This document shows, piece after piece, positions 15,346-24,064 of a DNA stretch of 64,000 bases (the stretch's first letter is position 1; each line of letters starts with the position of its first letter). The DNA lies in contig NZ_JAIWYX010000009.1 in the NCBI RefSeq assembly GCF_020251205.1, positions 97,744 to 161,743 of the forward strand, read 5' to 3'. Both the position numbers and the translations under genes were made by a program. The DNA is from Arthrobacter sp. M4. GTDB taxonomy: Bacteria > Actinomycetota > Actinomycetes > Actinomycetales > Micrococcaceae. The notes below the pieces were generated by a model. It did no database searches. It saw only the letters and a list, made by a program, of their open reading frames with translations, and was not told where the DNA came from.

Positions 15346-17378
15346 ACAGCAATCTCCGGCTTCAACGTCTTCAGTGTCCAATACTTGTGCTTGCGGACTG
15401 CCAGCGTGGACATCGCGGCGCCCAGCACAGTGTAGCCAAGGAGGCCCAGTACTGTTGGCCAGACCAAGGAGAGATCACCACCGTAGACAAGGCGCCGCAT
15501 GCCCGACACCACGTATCCCATGGGCAGGATCTGATGAACCGCATGTAGGGGAGCGGGCGTCGTCTGCCAAGGGAAAGTTCCGCCGGAGGAAACCAGTTGC
15601 AGCACCAGCAGGATCAGTACCACAAACTTCCCAGGGGTGCCCAGCAACGCCACGATCCCTTGGATGATCGCGCTGAAAGCCATCACCGCGGCAAGCATTA
15701 GCAGCCACATAAGTATGGGGTGGGCTGGATTGAGGCCCAAGGCAAGATCCACCGCAAGTGTCAGGAGGCTGGCTTGGACCGCCGCCACGCCGAAGAAGGG
15801 CAGCCAACCGCCCAGGGCGATCTTCCAGGACGGCGCATTGGACGCCAGCGCACGCTGAGTTACCGGCCGCATGGCCTGGACCAGCATAAACACGCCGATC
15901 CACAGCGCGAGCGTCAGGAAAAACGGAGCCAATCCTGCACCGTACGTGCCTGCTTTGGCCTGCGACACGTTGTTCACCGCCACAGGATCCGCCATGACCC
16001 TGGAGACTTTGTCCTTCTGGGCATCGTTCGGATTGGGCACCTTTCCGGCGCCCGAAGCCAGCTCCGTCGCCAGCGTTCGTGCGCCGTCCGCCGCAGTGGC
16101 GGCCCCCGATGCAAGTTGTGCCGCACCGTCGTCGAGCTTTGCAGCACCATCGGCCAGACGGGCAGTGCCGTCCAAGGCAGACTGCTGGCCGGAGGCGAGG
16201 GCGGCAGCACCGCTGGCCAGCCGATCGGCGCCCGACGCCGACTGGCTGATCGCACCTGCAAGGGCCGGTGTTGCATTGGCCAGCCTAGTGGCCCCTGCGC
16301 TGACAGCAGCCGCGCCGTCGGACAACTGTTGGATCTTCGCCGCATCGCTGGCGATGGTGGCGCGTGCCTGGGCCGCAGGCCCGGAACCTGAGGCGGCGTC
16401 GACGTCGGCAATCACCTTGTCGGCCTGCTCCTGGGTGAGGATGCCCGCGGCAACGAGCCTCGCTGTGCTCGCCGCCACTCGGTCATGAAGCCCGGTGTCG
16501 ACGGCCCCCAACTGCCCGACGACGTCCTGGACTTTAGCGTTGAGCTCGGCGTTGCCTATGGCGACTTGGGCGGCGCCGTCAGCCAGACGGCGGGTGTCGG
16601 TGGGCAGCGTTGCAGTCTTGTCCTGAAGCTGATGCAGCCCGGCATCGAGTTGGGCGGTGCCATCGTTCAGTTGGTTGGCGCCGTCGCGCAGCCTGGTCTG
16701 GCCAGCGAGCAGTTCCCCCGTGCCGCTACGGAGCTGGCTTGTGCCGTTGGACAGCGTGGCGGAGCCATCCCGGAGCTTGTCAACGCCATTCGCGAGTTTG
16801 TCCGCGCCCTCTGCTGCCTTAGCCAGCTGGGCATGGATGGTGCCGAAGCCCGTGAGCAGCTGGTTGGCTGTTTCCTCGCCCACTTCCCTGGCCACCGTTG
16901 CGTGCACCGCCGTCGTTAGCTTGTCCACGATTGAGCTCAGCAGATAGTTGTTCGCATCGTTGGTGGTGACATTGAGCATCGCTTGATTGGCCGCGTCGAA
17001 CTTGCCGGGCGAGACCAGGTTTGCGGAAAAGTCCTTCGGGATATTCAGGGCAAAGCCGTACTTCCCGTCACGCACTCCCTGCTCGGCTTCCGAGCTGGAG
17101 GCTACAAGCTGCCAATTGAAGACGTGCCCATCCACGAGGCTGTCGGCCACTTTCCTGCCGGCCTCCAACTCCGTGCCGTCGGCAGCGGTGGCACCCGCGT
17201 CTTCCACAACGAGCGCTGCGTCGATCTGGTTGAGGTTCCCGTAGGGGTCCCAGTTGGCGTACAGGTACACGGCGCCATAGAGGAGGGGCACCATGGTCAG
17301 GGCCAGAATGGTCAGTTTGGGGAGCAAGCCGCCAGTCATGCGCTTGAGTTCCGAGCGGGCGAGGCGCAGCACGGTCAT
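15342..17378 (-). CDS. YhgE/Pip-domain membrane protein
   Basis: 678 aa from ATG 17378 (AGGAG upstream; also ATGA overlap with the preceding gene). One N-terminal membrane helix, then a long extracytoplasmic region of about 450 residues. The latter half consists of LxxG-type repeats (LSNGTSQLRSGTGELLAGQ, LASGAAALASGQQ and so on), the YhgE/Pip signature. Five or so C-terminal membrane helices resemble ABC-2 permeases. Family members include phage-infection protein Pip and type VII-linked factors; export of an envelope component or toxic compound is plausible. Cotranscribed with an ATPase-like protein and TetR regulator. Confidence 0.9.
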   Translation of the reverse strand: MTVLRLARSELKRMTGGLLPKLTILALTMVPLLYGAVYLYANWDPYGNLNQIDAALVVEDAGATAADGTELEAGRKVADSLVDGHVFNWQLVASSSEAEQGVRDGKYGFALNIPKDFSANLVSPGKFDAANQAMLNVTTNDANNYLLSSIVDKLTTAVHATVAREVGEETANQLLTGFGTIHAQLAKAAEGADKLANGVDKLRDGSATLSNGTSQLRSGTGELLAGQTRLRDGANQLNDGTAQLDAGLHQLQDKTATLPTDTRRLADGAAQVAIGNAELNAKVQDVVGQLGAVDTGLHDRVAASTARLVAAGILTQEQADKVIADVDAASGSGPAAQARATIASDAAKIQQLSDGAAAVSAGATRLANATPALAGAISQSASGADRLASGAAALASGQQSALDGTARLADGAAKLDDGAAQLASGAATAADGARTLATELASGAGKVPNPNDAQKDKVSRVMADPVAVNNVSQAKAGTYGAGLAPFFLTLALWIGVFMLVQAMRPVTQRALASNAPSWKIALGGWLPFFGVAAVQASLLTLAVDLALGLNPAHPILMWLLMLAAVMAFSAIIQGIVALLGTPGKFVVLILLVLQLVSSGGTFPWQTTPAPLHAVHQILPMGYVVSGMRRLVYGGDLSLVWPTVLGLLGYTVLGAAMSTLAVRKHKYWTLKTLKPEIAV

Positions 17379-18091
17379 GATGCACTCCTGGTCAGGCATC
17401 GGGCCTCGGCAGAAGGTTCTGGAGCTGCTGCCTCCGGCATCGCGGCTCCCGGTTCGGGTTCGCGTTCCGTGAGTGCCTTAGCAATTACGACGCCGGCGCC
17501 GTCCCACCCGTTCGGAAGGGCAGCGACGGTGGCGACGACGGCGAGCGGCCTCCCGCCGTCGTCGGCCAATGACTGAAGCCGGGGCAGCCAATGTTCCGGG
17601 GCCAAGCCGTGACGGTCCGGCGAGTCGACTACCAGCAGGTCCACTGTCGGGTCGGCAAGCGCCAGGCTGGTGAGCAATTCGAGGCGCCGGTGAGGCGGCA
17701 GCTGTTCCACCCACAGCTGCGAGATGTCTTCAAAGCGGTTGACCTTGAGCCATGGCCCACTGAGCAGCGCGCCGCGGTAACGGCGCGGAATCAGGGCAAG
17801 GTCCTCCGTGACGAGGTCCCGCACGGTGAGATGTTGTTCCGGTTCGTTGACGCCCGGTGAATCGACCAGGGCACTGGCCCGGCGCAGGGCCTTGACGCGG
17901 CTGTTGCCGTCCCAAGTGAGGACGCCGCCCCCGGCTTTCATCCGGCCGGAGAGCGTGAGCGCCAAAGCGGTGCGCTGATCCTGATTGTCAGCGCACGCCA
18001 GAACGAGTTGGCCGCGTTTGGCGGTCAGGGAGGTCGCGGGCAGGAGATCGTCCCGCCTGCCGGGGACATGGATTTGCCGTGCTGTCAGCAC
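17375..18091 (-). CDS. Degenerate ABC-type ATPase subunit
   Basis: 238 aa from GTG 18091 with AAAGG upstream. Overall plan is that of a short ABC nucleotide-binding domain: beta-rich start, LTWDGNSR, a Walker B-like VDLLVVDSPD. But the Walker A position reads ACADNQDQRTALAL instead of GxxGxGKST, there is no LSGGQ, and the Walker B Glu is Asp-Ser-Pro-Asp. ATP hydrolysis is therefore doubtful. It precedes the YhgE/Pip gene with ATGA overlap, so it is likely its dedicated partner, perhaps a structural or regulatory one. Could also be an unusual but active P-loop variant. Confidence 0.7.
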   Translation of the reverse strand: MLTARQIHVPGRRDDLLPATSLTAKRGQLVLACADNQDQRTALALTLSGRMKAGGGVLTWDGNSRVKALRRASALVDSPGVNEPEQHLTVRDLVTEDLALIPRRYRGALLSGPWLKVNRFEDISQLWVEQLPPHRRLELLTSLALADPTVDLLVVDSPDRHGLAPEHWLPRLQSLADDGGRPLAVVATVAALPNGWDGAGVVIAKALTEREPEPGAAMPEAAAPEPSAEARCLTRSAS

Positions 18092-18137
18092 AGTCAGACC
18101 TTTCGCAGAATTGATACTCTGCTATCAGTCTAAATTA

Positions 18138-18153
18138 AACTGACTGGTCAGTT
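18138..18153. promoter_or_regulatory. TetR-type operator
   Basis: AACTGAC-TG-GTCAGTT, perfect 7-bp arms, extendable outward with one mismatch, 46 bases upstream of the operon's first start codon. Position and symmetry fit autoregulation by the TetR protein of the same operon. Confidence 0.75.
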
Positions 18154-18177
18154 CAAATAAGCAAGTTGGGGTGAGCG

Positions 18178-19638
18178 TTAGAGGTTGTACTTCTCCAGAA
18201 GGCGCAGCCACACTTCGCTCAGCGTGGGGAATGACGGCACCGCATGCCAGAGGCGATCAACCGTGACTTCGCCCACGATGGCAATCGTGGCGGCGTGGAC
18301 GAGTTCGGCGACGCCCGGGCCTACGAACGTCGCGCCGACCAGTACGCGCCGATCCTCGTCAATCACCAGCTGGGCCCAGCCTTTGTAATCCAGGGAAAGC
18401 AGTTGGGAGCCGGATACGTTGATAGGCAGTTCCACGGAATTTGCCACAATGCCTGCAGTCCGGGCCTGCTCGATGGACTTGCCCACCGATGCCACCTCCG
18501 GGTCAGTGAACACCACGGAAGGAATAGCGTGTTCATCGGCCGTGCGCGCCAGCGGGCTCCATGGCCGGGGATTGCCGCGCAGCTTGCCGTGGGCGCGCGC
18601 CACAATCGCATCTCCTGTGATTCGGGCCTCATATTTGCCTTGGTGGGTCAGAAGCGCATTTCCGGCTGCATCGCCAGCCGCGTAGAGCCACAATCCGCTG
18701 GTTCCGTCACTGACATCGCCTTCCACCAGGCCCGTGGAATCCGTGCTGAGCATAATTCGCCCGTTGCTGTCGGTGTCGATTCCCACGCTTTCAAGCCCCA
18801 TGTTGGTCAAGGCGGGGTGTCGGCCGGATGTGACCAGTACTTGCGTGGCCACCACGGCGCTGCCGTCACTGAGGGACAAAATGACTGTGCCGTCGTCGTT
18901 CTTGACTACTTTTTCAAGCTGGGTCTTGAGGCGGAGTTCGACGCCGTCCGCCCTAAGTCCGCCGGCGACCAGCCGGCCAGCTTCCGGCGGGTAGGTGCTG
19001 AGAAGGTTCCCGCGCGCAATGAGCGTTACGGAACTGCCCAGCCGGGCGAAAGCCTGGGCCAGTTCGACGCCGGCAACGCCGCCGCCCAGGACGGCAAGGC
19101 GCCGCGGCACCTTCTTTGCGGACGTGGCGCCGCGGGTAGTCCAGTACGGGACCTCAGCCAGGCCTGGAACCGGTGGAATGTTGGGGGTCGACCCAGTCGC
19201 AATTACGACGGCGTGGCGGGCCTTGAGTGCATAGCTGTTCCCGTCGTTGCCCTCCACCTGGACTTCACGGGGGCCAGTGATCCGCGCGCGGCCGCGAATA
19301 AGGTCGATCCCGGCTTTATTGAGCCATTCAACCTGGCTGTCATCCTGCCACCGGTTGACGAACCAATTCCGATTCTTCAGCACAGCGTCGGCGTCCAGGG
19401 TCAGGGTAACGGCCTCCGCCGAGCCAGGGAATGACTGCGCTGCGTGAAGCGCGGTACCGGGACGAAGCAACGCCTTGGATGGGATGCATGCCCAATAGGA
19501 GCACTCGCCGCCGACCAGTTCGCTTTCGATGACCACCGCCGTGAGTCCGCCACGAACCACTCTGTCCGCGACGTTTTCCCCGACGGCCCCCGCGCCGATC
19601 ACTATGACATCGAATTCCCGGGAACTCTCCGCAGCCAT
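18178..19638 (-). CDS. FAD/NAD(P)-dependent disulfide oxidoreductase homologue
   Basis: 486 aa. FAD-binding VIVIGAGAVGENVADRV, redox pair in GGECSYWACIPSK (CxxxxC, as in lipoamide dehydrogenase and mercuric reductase), NAD(P) site LAVLGGGVAGVELAQAF, FAD site LWLYAAGDA, dimerisation domain at the end. The usual C-terminal catalytic HPTxSE is changed to SFPTLSE, with HAVP just before, as in a group of actinobacterial lipoamide-dehydrogenase-like quinone reductases. Substrate unclear. TAGGCT lies 6 bases before the ATG, suggesting a leaderless mRNA. Confidence 0.85.
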   Translation of the reverse strand: MAAESSREFDVIVIGAGAVGENVADRVVRGGLTAVVIESELVGGECSYWACIPSKALLRPGTALHAAQSFPGSAEAVTLTLDADAVLKNRNWFVNRWQDDSQVEWLNKAGIDLIRGRARITGPREVQVEGNDGNSYALKARHAVVIATGSTPNIPPVPGLAEVPYWTTRGATSAKKVPRRLAVLGGGVAGVELAQAFARLGSSVTLIARGNLLSTYPPEAGRLVAGGLRADGVELRLKTQLEKVVKNDDGTVILSLSDGSAVVATQVLVTSGRHPALTNMGLESVGIDTDSNGRIMLSTDSTGLVEGDVSDGTSGLWLYAAGDAAGNALLTHQGKYEARITGDAIVARAHGKLRGNPRPWSPLARTADEHAIPSVVFTDPEVASVGKSIEQARTAGIVANSVELPINVSGSQLLSLDYKGWAQLVIDEDRRVLVGATFVGPGVAELVHAATIAIVGEVTVDRLWHAVPSFPTLSEVWLRLLEKYNL

Positions 19639-19671
19639 GTCTGAAGCCTACGCCGGTGAAGCCCGTCCCGT

Positions 19672-19737
19672 GCTTGCGGGAAAGCAGAAGGCCCGGCAGT
19701 CATTGCTTGCGGGAAAGCAGAAGGCCCGGCAGTCATT
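19672..19737. repeat. Two 33-bp tandem repeats including a terminator arm
   Basis: Units 19672-19704 and 19705-19737 are identical. Each contains GAAGGCCCGGCAGTC, one arm of the tRNA-Arg terminator hairpin. Confidence 0.95.
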
Positions 19738-19753
19738 CGACTGCCGGGCCTTC
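19720..19753 (-). terminator. Terminator of tRNA-Arg
   Basis: Perfect 15-bp arms GAAGGCCCGGCAGTC and GACTGCCGGGCCTTC with a 4-base loop, 7 bases downstream of the tRNA 3' end. The duplicated arm upstream (19687-19701) could pair alternatively. Confidence 0.85.
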
Positions 19754-19760
19754 GTTCCGT

Positions 19761-19833
<73 letters not shown>

Positions 19834-19977
19834 ATTTTGTGTTCTTTTGGCGGGCTTTTGAGTCGGCAAATCTTGTTTGCCTTTCCCGTTCGCCCCCCGA
19901 ACCTCAATAAACTGTACGCGAGTTCCGTCGCGGTTCCAAATCGAGAAGTGTGTAACATTCGCAACTAGACCGGTATA

Positions 19978-19993
19978 TGTGACCTTGATCACT
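19978..19993. promoter_or_regulatory. CRP/GlxR-like site upstream of pckG
   Basis: TGTGACCTTGATCACT matches TGTGA-N6-TCACA at 9 of 10 positions. It lies 150 bases upstream of pckG. The whole interval 19834-20143 (310 bases) carries no gene, only this site and the pckG leader, which has GAAGGG before the ATG. Regulation by a cAMP-responsive CRP/GlxR protein is inference. Confidence 0.55.
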
Positions 19994-20143
19994 AAACCGC
20001 GCTATTTTGCGGGACTGAACCCTGATTTCCCGCGGATAACTTTCAAAATCCCTAAAAGGTCAGACGTCAGATCCGGAATTGGTCTGGTCCGCGCCACCTA
20101 GCATTTAGGACACAGACCATTACCCCGACCGAAGGGATACGAC

Positions 20144-21970
20144 ATGGGAGATCTGGCGAGACTGCCCCTGCTTGAAAAGGCACCCACCACCCACGCGGGC
20201 CTCCTGGCCTGGGTTGAAGAGGTTGCGGAGCTGACTCAGCCCGATCGCATCCACTGGGTGGATGGTAGCGAGGCCGAAAACAAGAAGCTCACGGATGAAT
20301 TGGTTGAGGCCGGCACGCTGAAGCCGCTCAACCCCGAACTCTTCCCCAATTCTTTTGCGGCGTTCTCCGACCCCGCTGACGTTGCCCGCGTTGAGGAGCA
20401 GACCTTCATCTGCTCCGAGAACAAGCACGACGCCGGATTCACCAACAACTGGATGGCGCCTGCCGAGATGAAGGAAAAGCTGCGCGGCCTGTTCGCCGGC
20501 TCCATGCGCGGGCGCACCATGTACGTCATCCCGTTCGTGATGGGACACCTTGACGCCGAAGATCCGAAGTTTGGCGTTGAGATCACCGACTCCGCCTACG
20601 TCGTAGCATCCATGCGCATCATGGCCCGCATCGGTTCCGACGTCCTGGAGCGCATCACCCAGACTGACGCCTTCTTCGTTCCGGCCCTGCACTCCCTGGG
20701 TGCGCCGCTGGAGCCCGGGCAGGCTGATGTCGCTTGGCCTTGCAACCCGGAGAAGTGGATTGTGCACTTCCCTGAAGAGCGCTCCATTTGGTCCTACGGC
20801 TCTGGCTACGGTGGAAACGCACTGCTGGGCAAGAAGTGCTATTCGCTTCGCATTGCCTCCGTTATGGCCCGGGACGAGGGCTGGCTGGCCGAGCACATGC
20901 TCATCCTGAAGCTCACCAGCCCGGAGAACAAGGTCTACAACATCGCTGCGGCCTTCCCGTCCGCCTGCGGCAAGACCAACCTCGCCCTGCTGGACCCCAC
21001 CATCAAGGGCTGGAAGGTCGAGACGCTTGGCGACGACATCACCTGGATGCGCTTCGGCAAAGAAGGTGAACTCCGCGCGGTCAACCCCGAGGCTGGCCTG
21101 TTCGGCGTGGCACCGGGCACCGGTTGGGGCACCAACCCCAACGCCATGCGAGCCATCGCCAAGGGCAACAGCATCTTCACCAACGTTGCACTGACCGATG
21201 ACGGCGGCGTCTGGTGGGAAGGCATGACGGAGGAAACCCCGGCACACCTGACCGACTGGCAGGGCAACTCGTGGACGCCCGAGTCCGGAGTCCCCGCCGC
21301 GCACCCGAACTCCCGCTTCTGCACGCCGATCGACCAGATCGACATGCTGGCGGACGAGTACTTCAACCCGGAAGGCGTGGAACTCTCCGCGATCCTGTTC
21401 GGTGGCCGCCGCAAGACCACCATCCCGCTGGTTACGCAGGCCCGCGACTGGTCCAACGGCATCTTCATGGGCGCCACGCTCTCGTCCGAAACCACGGCTG
21501 CGGCCGCTGGTGCCGTCGGCGTGGTCCGTCGCGACCCCATGGCCATGCTTCCCTTCATCGGTTACGACGCAGGCGACTACCTGAACCACTGGGTGAACCT
21601 GTCCGCCAAGGCCAACCCGGAGCGTTTGCCCAAGATCTTCCTGGTCAACTGGTTCCGACGCACGGCTGACGGTGGCTTCGCCTGGCCTGGCTTCGGTGAC
21701 AACTCGCGCATTCTGAAGTGGGCAATCGAGCGCTTGGAAGGCAAGGCGGACGCCGTCGAGACGCCCATCGGTTTTGTCCCCACCGGTGACTCCGTCGACC
21801 TGACTGGTCTAGACATGACGCCGGCCGAAGTCGAGGATGCTGTCCGCGTGGACCGCGACGAGTGGGTCGCAGAGCTGGCTTCGATCGAAGAGTGGTTTGC
21901 CAACTTTGGCAGCTCGCTCCCGGAGGCCCTGCAGGCTGAACTCAAGGGTCTGAAGACCCGCCTGGCCTAG
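20144..21970 (+). CDS. pckG: Phosphoenolpyruvate carboxykinase (GTP)
   Basis: 608 aa, the usual length for the GTP-dependent enzyme. P-loop in AAFPSACGKTNLALL with the hyper-reactive Cys; metal and substrate motifs in GDDITWMRFG, FGGRRKTTIPLV; guanine-binding region NWFRRTADGGFAWPGFGDNSR. It converts oxaloacetate and GTP to PEP, CO2 and GDP at the entry to gluconeogenesis. Monocistronic, ended by a shared bidirectional hairpin. A possible cAMP-receptor site is upstream. Confidence 0.98.
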   Translation: MGDLARLPLLEKAPTTHAGLLAWVEEVAELTQPDRIHWVDGSEAENKKLTDELVEAGTLKPLNPELFPNSFAAFSDPADVARVEEQTFICSENKHDAGFTNNWMAPAEMKEKLRGLFAGSMRGRTMYVIPFVMGHLDAEDPKFGVEITDSAYVVASMRIMARIGSDVLERITQTDAFFVPALHSLGAPLEPGQADVAWPCNPEKWIVHFPEERSIWSYGSGYGGNALLGKKCYSLRIASVMARDEGWLAEHMLILKLTSPENKVYNIAAAFPSACGKTNLALLDPTIKGWKVETLGDDITWMRFGKEGELRAVNPEAGLFGVAPGTGWGTNPNAMRAIAKGNSIFTNVALTDDGGVWWEGMTEETPAHLTDWQGNSWTPESGVPAAHPNSRFCTPIDQIDMLADEYFNPEGVELSAILFGGRRKTTIPLVTQARDWSNGIFMGATLSSETTAAAAGAVGVVRRDPMAMLPFIGYDAGDYLNHWVNLSAKANPERLPKIFLVNWFRRTADGGFAWPGFGDNSRILKWAIERLEGKADAVETPIGFVPTGDSVDLTGLDMTPAEVEDAVRVDRDEWVAELASIEEWFANFGSSLPEALQAELKGLKTRLA

Positions 21971-22001
21971 ACCGGCCGCCTGCCGCCCGGCTGGCTAAAG
22001 A

Positions 22002-22051
22002 ACGACGACGGGGCCCACCTTTTCTGGCGAAAGGTGCGGCCCCGTCGTCGT
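22002..22051. terminator. Bidirectional terminator between pckG and hmp
   Basis: Outer arms ACGACGACGGGGCC (22002-22015) and GGCCCCGTCGTCGT (22038-22051) plus an inner CACCTTT/AAAGGTG stem, placed between two convergent genes. Confidence 0.8.
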
Positions 22052-22066
22052 AGTTCTCGGGTGGGA

Positions 22067-23227
22067 CTAGGAAGCGAGCCAGACGTCAGGTCCGAAGACC
22101 TCGTAGTGGATGCTTGTGGCGGGAACGCCAGCTTCAATAGCTTCGTTGCGGATGTTCCGCATGAACGGAAGCGGTCCGCAGAGGAATAGGGTGGCGTTGG
22201 CTGGAAGATCAACTTCGCGCAGGGTCATGGAGCCCTGCTTGCCGTCGGCGTGCGGTTCCTTGAGCCAGAGCTGAAGATCGGCGTTTGCCAGACGGTCGAC
22301 GTCGTGCGTCATCTGGCCGCGCAGCGCCCAGCTTTCGAGTGTGTTCTCTGCGTGGAGCACCAGGACTTCACGGTCCGAACCTGATTCGGCGAGTGAACGC
22401 AGAATCGACGCCGTCGGGGTGCAGCCAATGCCGGCGGATGCGAGCACCACGGGACCATCGCCCTCCTTCAGGGTCACTTCACCGTAAGGGTTCGAGATTT
22501 CAAGAATGTCGCCGGGGTGAACATTGGTGTGGAGCGCCGTAGAGACCTCCCCGCCATCGTTGAGCTTGGTGGTGAACACCCGCGACGTTCCCGAGCCCTC
22601 GGTTAAGGAGTACTGGCGAACCTGGCGTAATCCGTCCTTGAGCTGGACCTTCACGCTCACGTACTGGCCGGGCTTCGCGCTGGTAACCGGTGTGTCGTCG
22701 GCGGGCTCCAAGGTGAAGCTCATTGCGGACGTGCCGGCAGGTGTCTTGGAAGCGACGCGCCACGGGCTCCACGGTCGATCGTTGGCTTGTTCGGCGTAGA
22801 GGCCCTTCTCGATCTTGATGAGGGCATCCGCCATTAGCCAGTAAACCTCGGTCCATGCCTCGGCAATCTCCGGCGTGAGAACGTCTCCGAGGTCCTCTGC
22901 GATGGCCCCAAAGAGGTGCTCATAAACAACGGCATACTGCGGCTCGGTTACGCCAAGAGACGCGTGCTTGTGTGCAATGCGCTGAAGGACGCTCTCAGGC
23001 AGGGACTCCGGATTTTCTACGAGGTGGCTCGCAAAGGCGGCAATGCTTCCGGCCAGTGCCCGCTGCTGCTTCCCGGACTGCTGGTTGGAGCGGCTGAAAA
23101 GCCCGTCGAGCAATTCCGGATAGGCGGAAAACAGCCGCTTGTAGAACTTCGGTGTAATGTCACCGATTCGTGAGGCCACCAGGGCGAGCGTGGCTTCGAT
23201 GACGGGACGGGACTTTGTCGACAACAT
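22067..23227 (-). CDS. hmp: Flavohemoprotein, nitric oxide dioxygenase
   Basis: 386 aa. N-terminal globin domain (about 1-135) with proximal His in RIAHKHASLGV and Tyr/Gln pocket residues; FAD domain with RQYSLTEG; NAD domain with ASAGIGCTPTASIL and LFLCGPLPFM. It oxidises NO to nitrate using O2 and NAD(P)H. Start ATG 23227 has GGAG 8 bases upstream. The palindrome at 23267-23293 and the nearby nsrR gene point to repression by NsrR and release by NO. Confidence 0.95.
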   Translation of the reverse strand: MLSTKSRPVIEATLALVASRIGDITPKFYKRLFSAYPELLDGLFSRSNQQSGKQQRALAGSIAAFASHLVENPESLPESVLQRIAHKHASLGVTEPQYAVVYEHLFGAIAEDLGDVLTPEIAEAWTEVYWLMADALIKIEKGLYAEQANDRPWSPWRVASKTPAGTSAMSFTLEPADDTPVTSAKPGQYVSVKVQLKDGLRQVRQYSLTEGSGTSRVFTTKLNDGGEVSTALHTNVHPGDILEISNPYGEVTLKEGDGPVVLASAGIGCTPTASILRSLAESGSDREVLVLHAENTLESWALRGQMTHDVDRLANADLQLWLKEPHADGKQGSMTLREVDLPANATLFLCGPLPFMRNIRNEAIEAGVPATSIHYEVFGPDVWLAS

Positions 23228-23266
23228 GTGATGCTCCGTGGTGAGAAGTTGATGGTGCCTGCCTTT

Positions 23267-23293
23267 GATATATGCATTTGAAATGCGTATATC
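23267..23293. promoter_or_regulatory. Putative NsrR operator of hmp
   Basis: 27-bp palindrome with half-sites GATATATGCATTT and AAATGCGTATATC around a central G, a single mismatch. It lies 40 bases upstream of the hmp start and resembles AT-rich NsrR sites. The interval 23228-23537 otherwise has no gene; it also holds a GC-rich tandem repeat. Confidence 0.7.
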
Positions 23294-23373
23294 TGACTCA
23301 ATTTCTACACCTCGTAGAATTTCGAAGCAAATTCGCCAGGTGTTGGTGGGAGCCTGCGGGAATGCTGCCGCGC

Positions 23374-23493
23374 GGGCGGCCTGTCGGATCGGGGCGGGCC
23401 CGGATGCGGCGACGGGCGGCCTGTTCGATTGGGGCGGGCCCGGACGCGGCGACGGGCGGCATAGTCGATCGGGGCGTGTTCGGGCGGTGCCGT
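23374..23493. repeat. GC-rich 40-bp tandem repeat, about three copies
   Basis: Units begin GGGCGGCCTGT at 23374, 23414 and (diverged) 23454, with a decaying remainder to about 23530. Located between the nsrR stop and the hmp promoter, non-coding on both strands. Confidence 0.8.
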
Positions 23494-23537
23494 GTTCGGA
23501 CAGCGTAATGTCCGGGCGACTTGTTCGGGCGGCGTCC

Positions 23538-23987
23538 TCAGACTCCGGGCAACATTGCGATTGTGCTGAATACCGGGGTCATCTGCCGCGACGTCGGGAG
23601 TTCAGAAACTGTAACGCCATCGAGCTCCCTGTAGAACGCTTCCCGCGCGCGGGCCAATGCCACGCGCAATCGGCATTCGGCGATTAGGGGGCAATCGCCA
23701 TTGGGTGACTCGCATTCAGCCGGGTCACGTCGGTTATCGATGCTGCGCAGAAGACCACCGACGGTGGCGCGACGGCCGTTCGCGTTGATTCTGGATCCGC
23801 CGTTTCGGCCGCGCTCGACGTCGATGACACCCAATTCGCGGAGCCTCGCCACGGCTTTACTGACGTGGTTGTAGGGGGTTCCGACGGCGTCCGCTATGTT
23901 CTGCGTCGTGAGGAGCGAGCCCTCGGGCGCGGCGGAGAGCACCATCATGGCGCGCAGGCTGACGTCCGCAAAGGCGTTGATCTTCAT
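23538..23987 (-). CDS. nsrR: NsrR, NO-sensing Rrf2-family repressor
   Basis: 149 aa. Winged helix at the N-terminus (AVGTPYNHVSKAVARLRELGVIDVERGRNGG). Three cluster-binding Cys in CESPNGDCPLIAEC, the NsrR spacing. Senses NO through its Fe-S cluster and represses hmp, the next gene on the same strand. TAGTCT lies exactly 6 bases before the ATG, so the mRNA is probably leaderless. Confidence 0.92.
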   Translation of the reverse strand: MKINAFADVSLRAMMVLSAAPEGSLLTTQNIADAVGTPYNHVSKAVARLRELGVIDVERGRNGGSRINANGRRATVGGLLRSIDNRRDPAECESPNGDCPLIAECRLRVALARAREAFYRELDGVTVSELPTSRQMTPVFSTIAMLPGV

Positions 23988-24064
23988 GGGACAAGACTAA
24001 TTAATGGTGTCCATCCATGCCTCATGGAATCTGTGAATATGTGGATGATGACCTATTTGTACGA

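Noticed and set aside
20120..21589. 489-codon minus-strand frame opposite pckG
   Set aside because: Antisense to an unmistakable pckG; His/Gly/Val-rich composition of a shadow frame.
23374..23530. CRISPR-like array between hmp and nsrR
   Set aside because: Units are contiguous 40-bp tandem repeats without unique spacers, and there are no cas genes.
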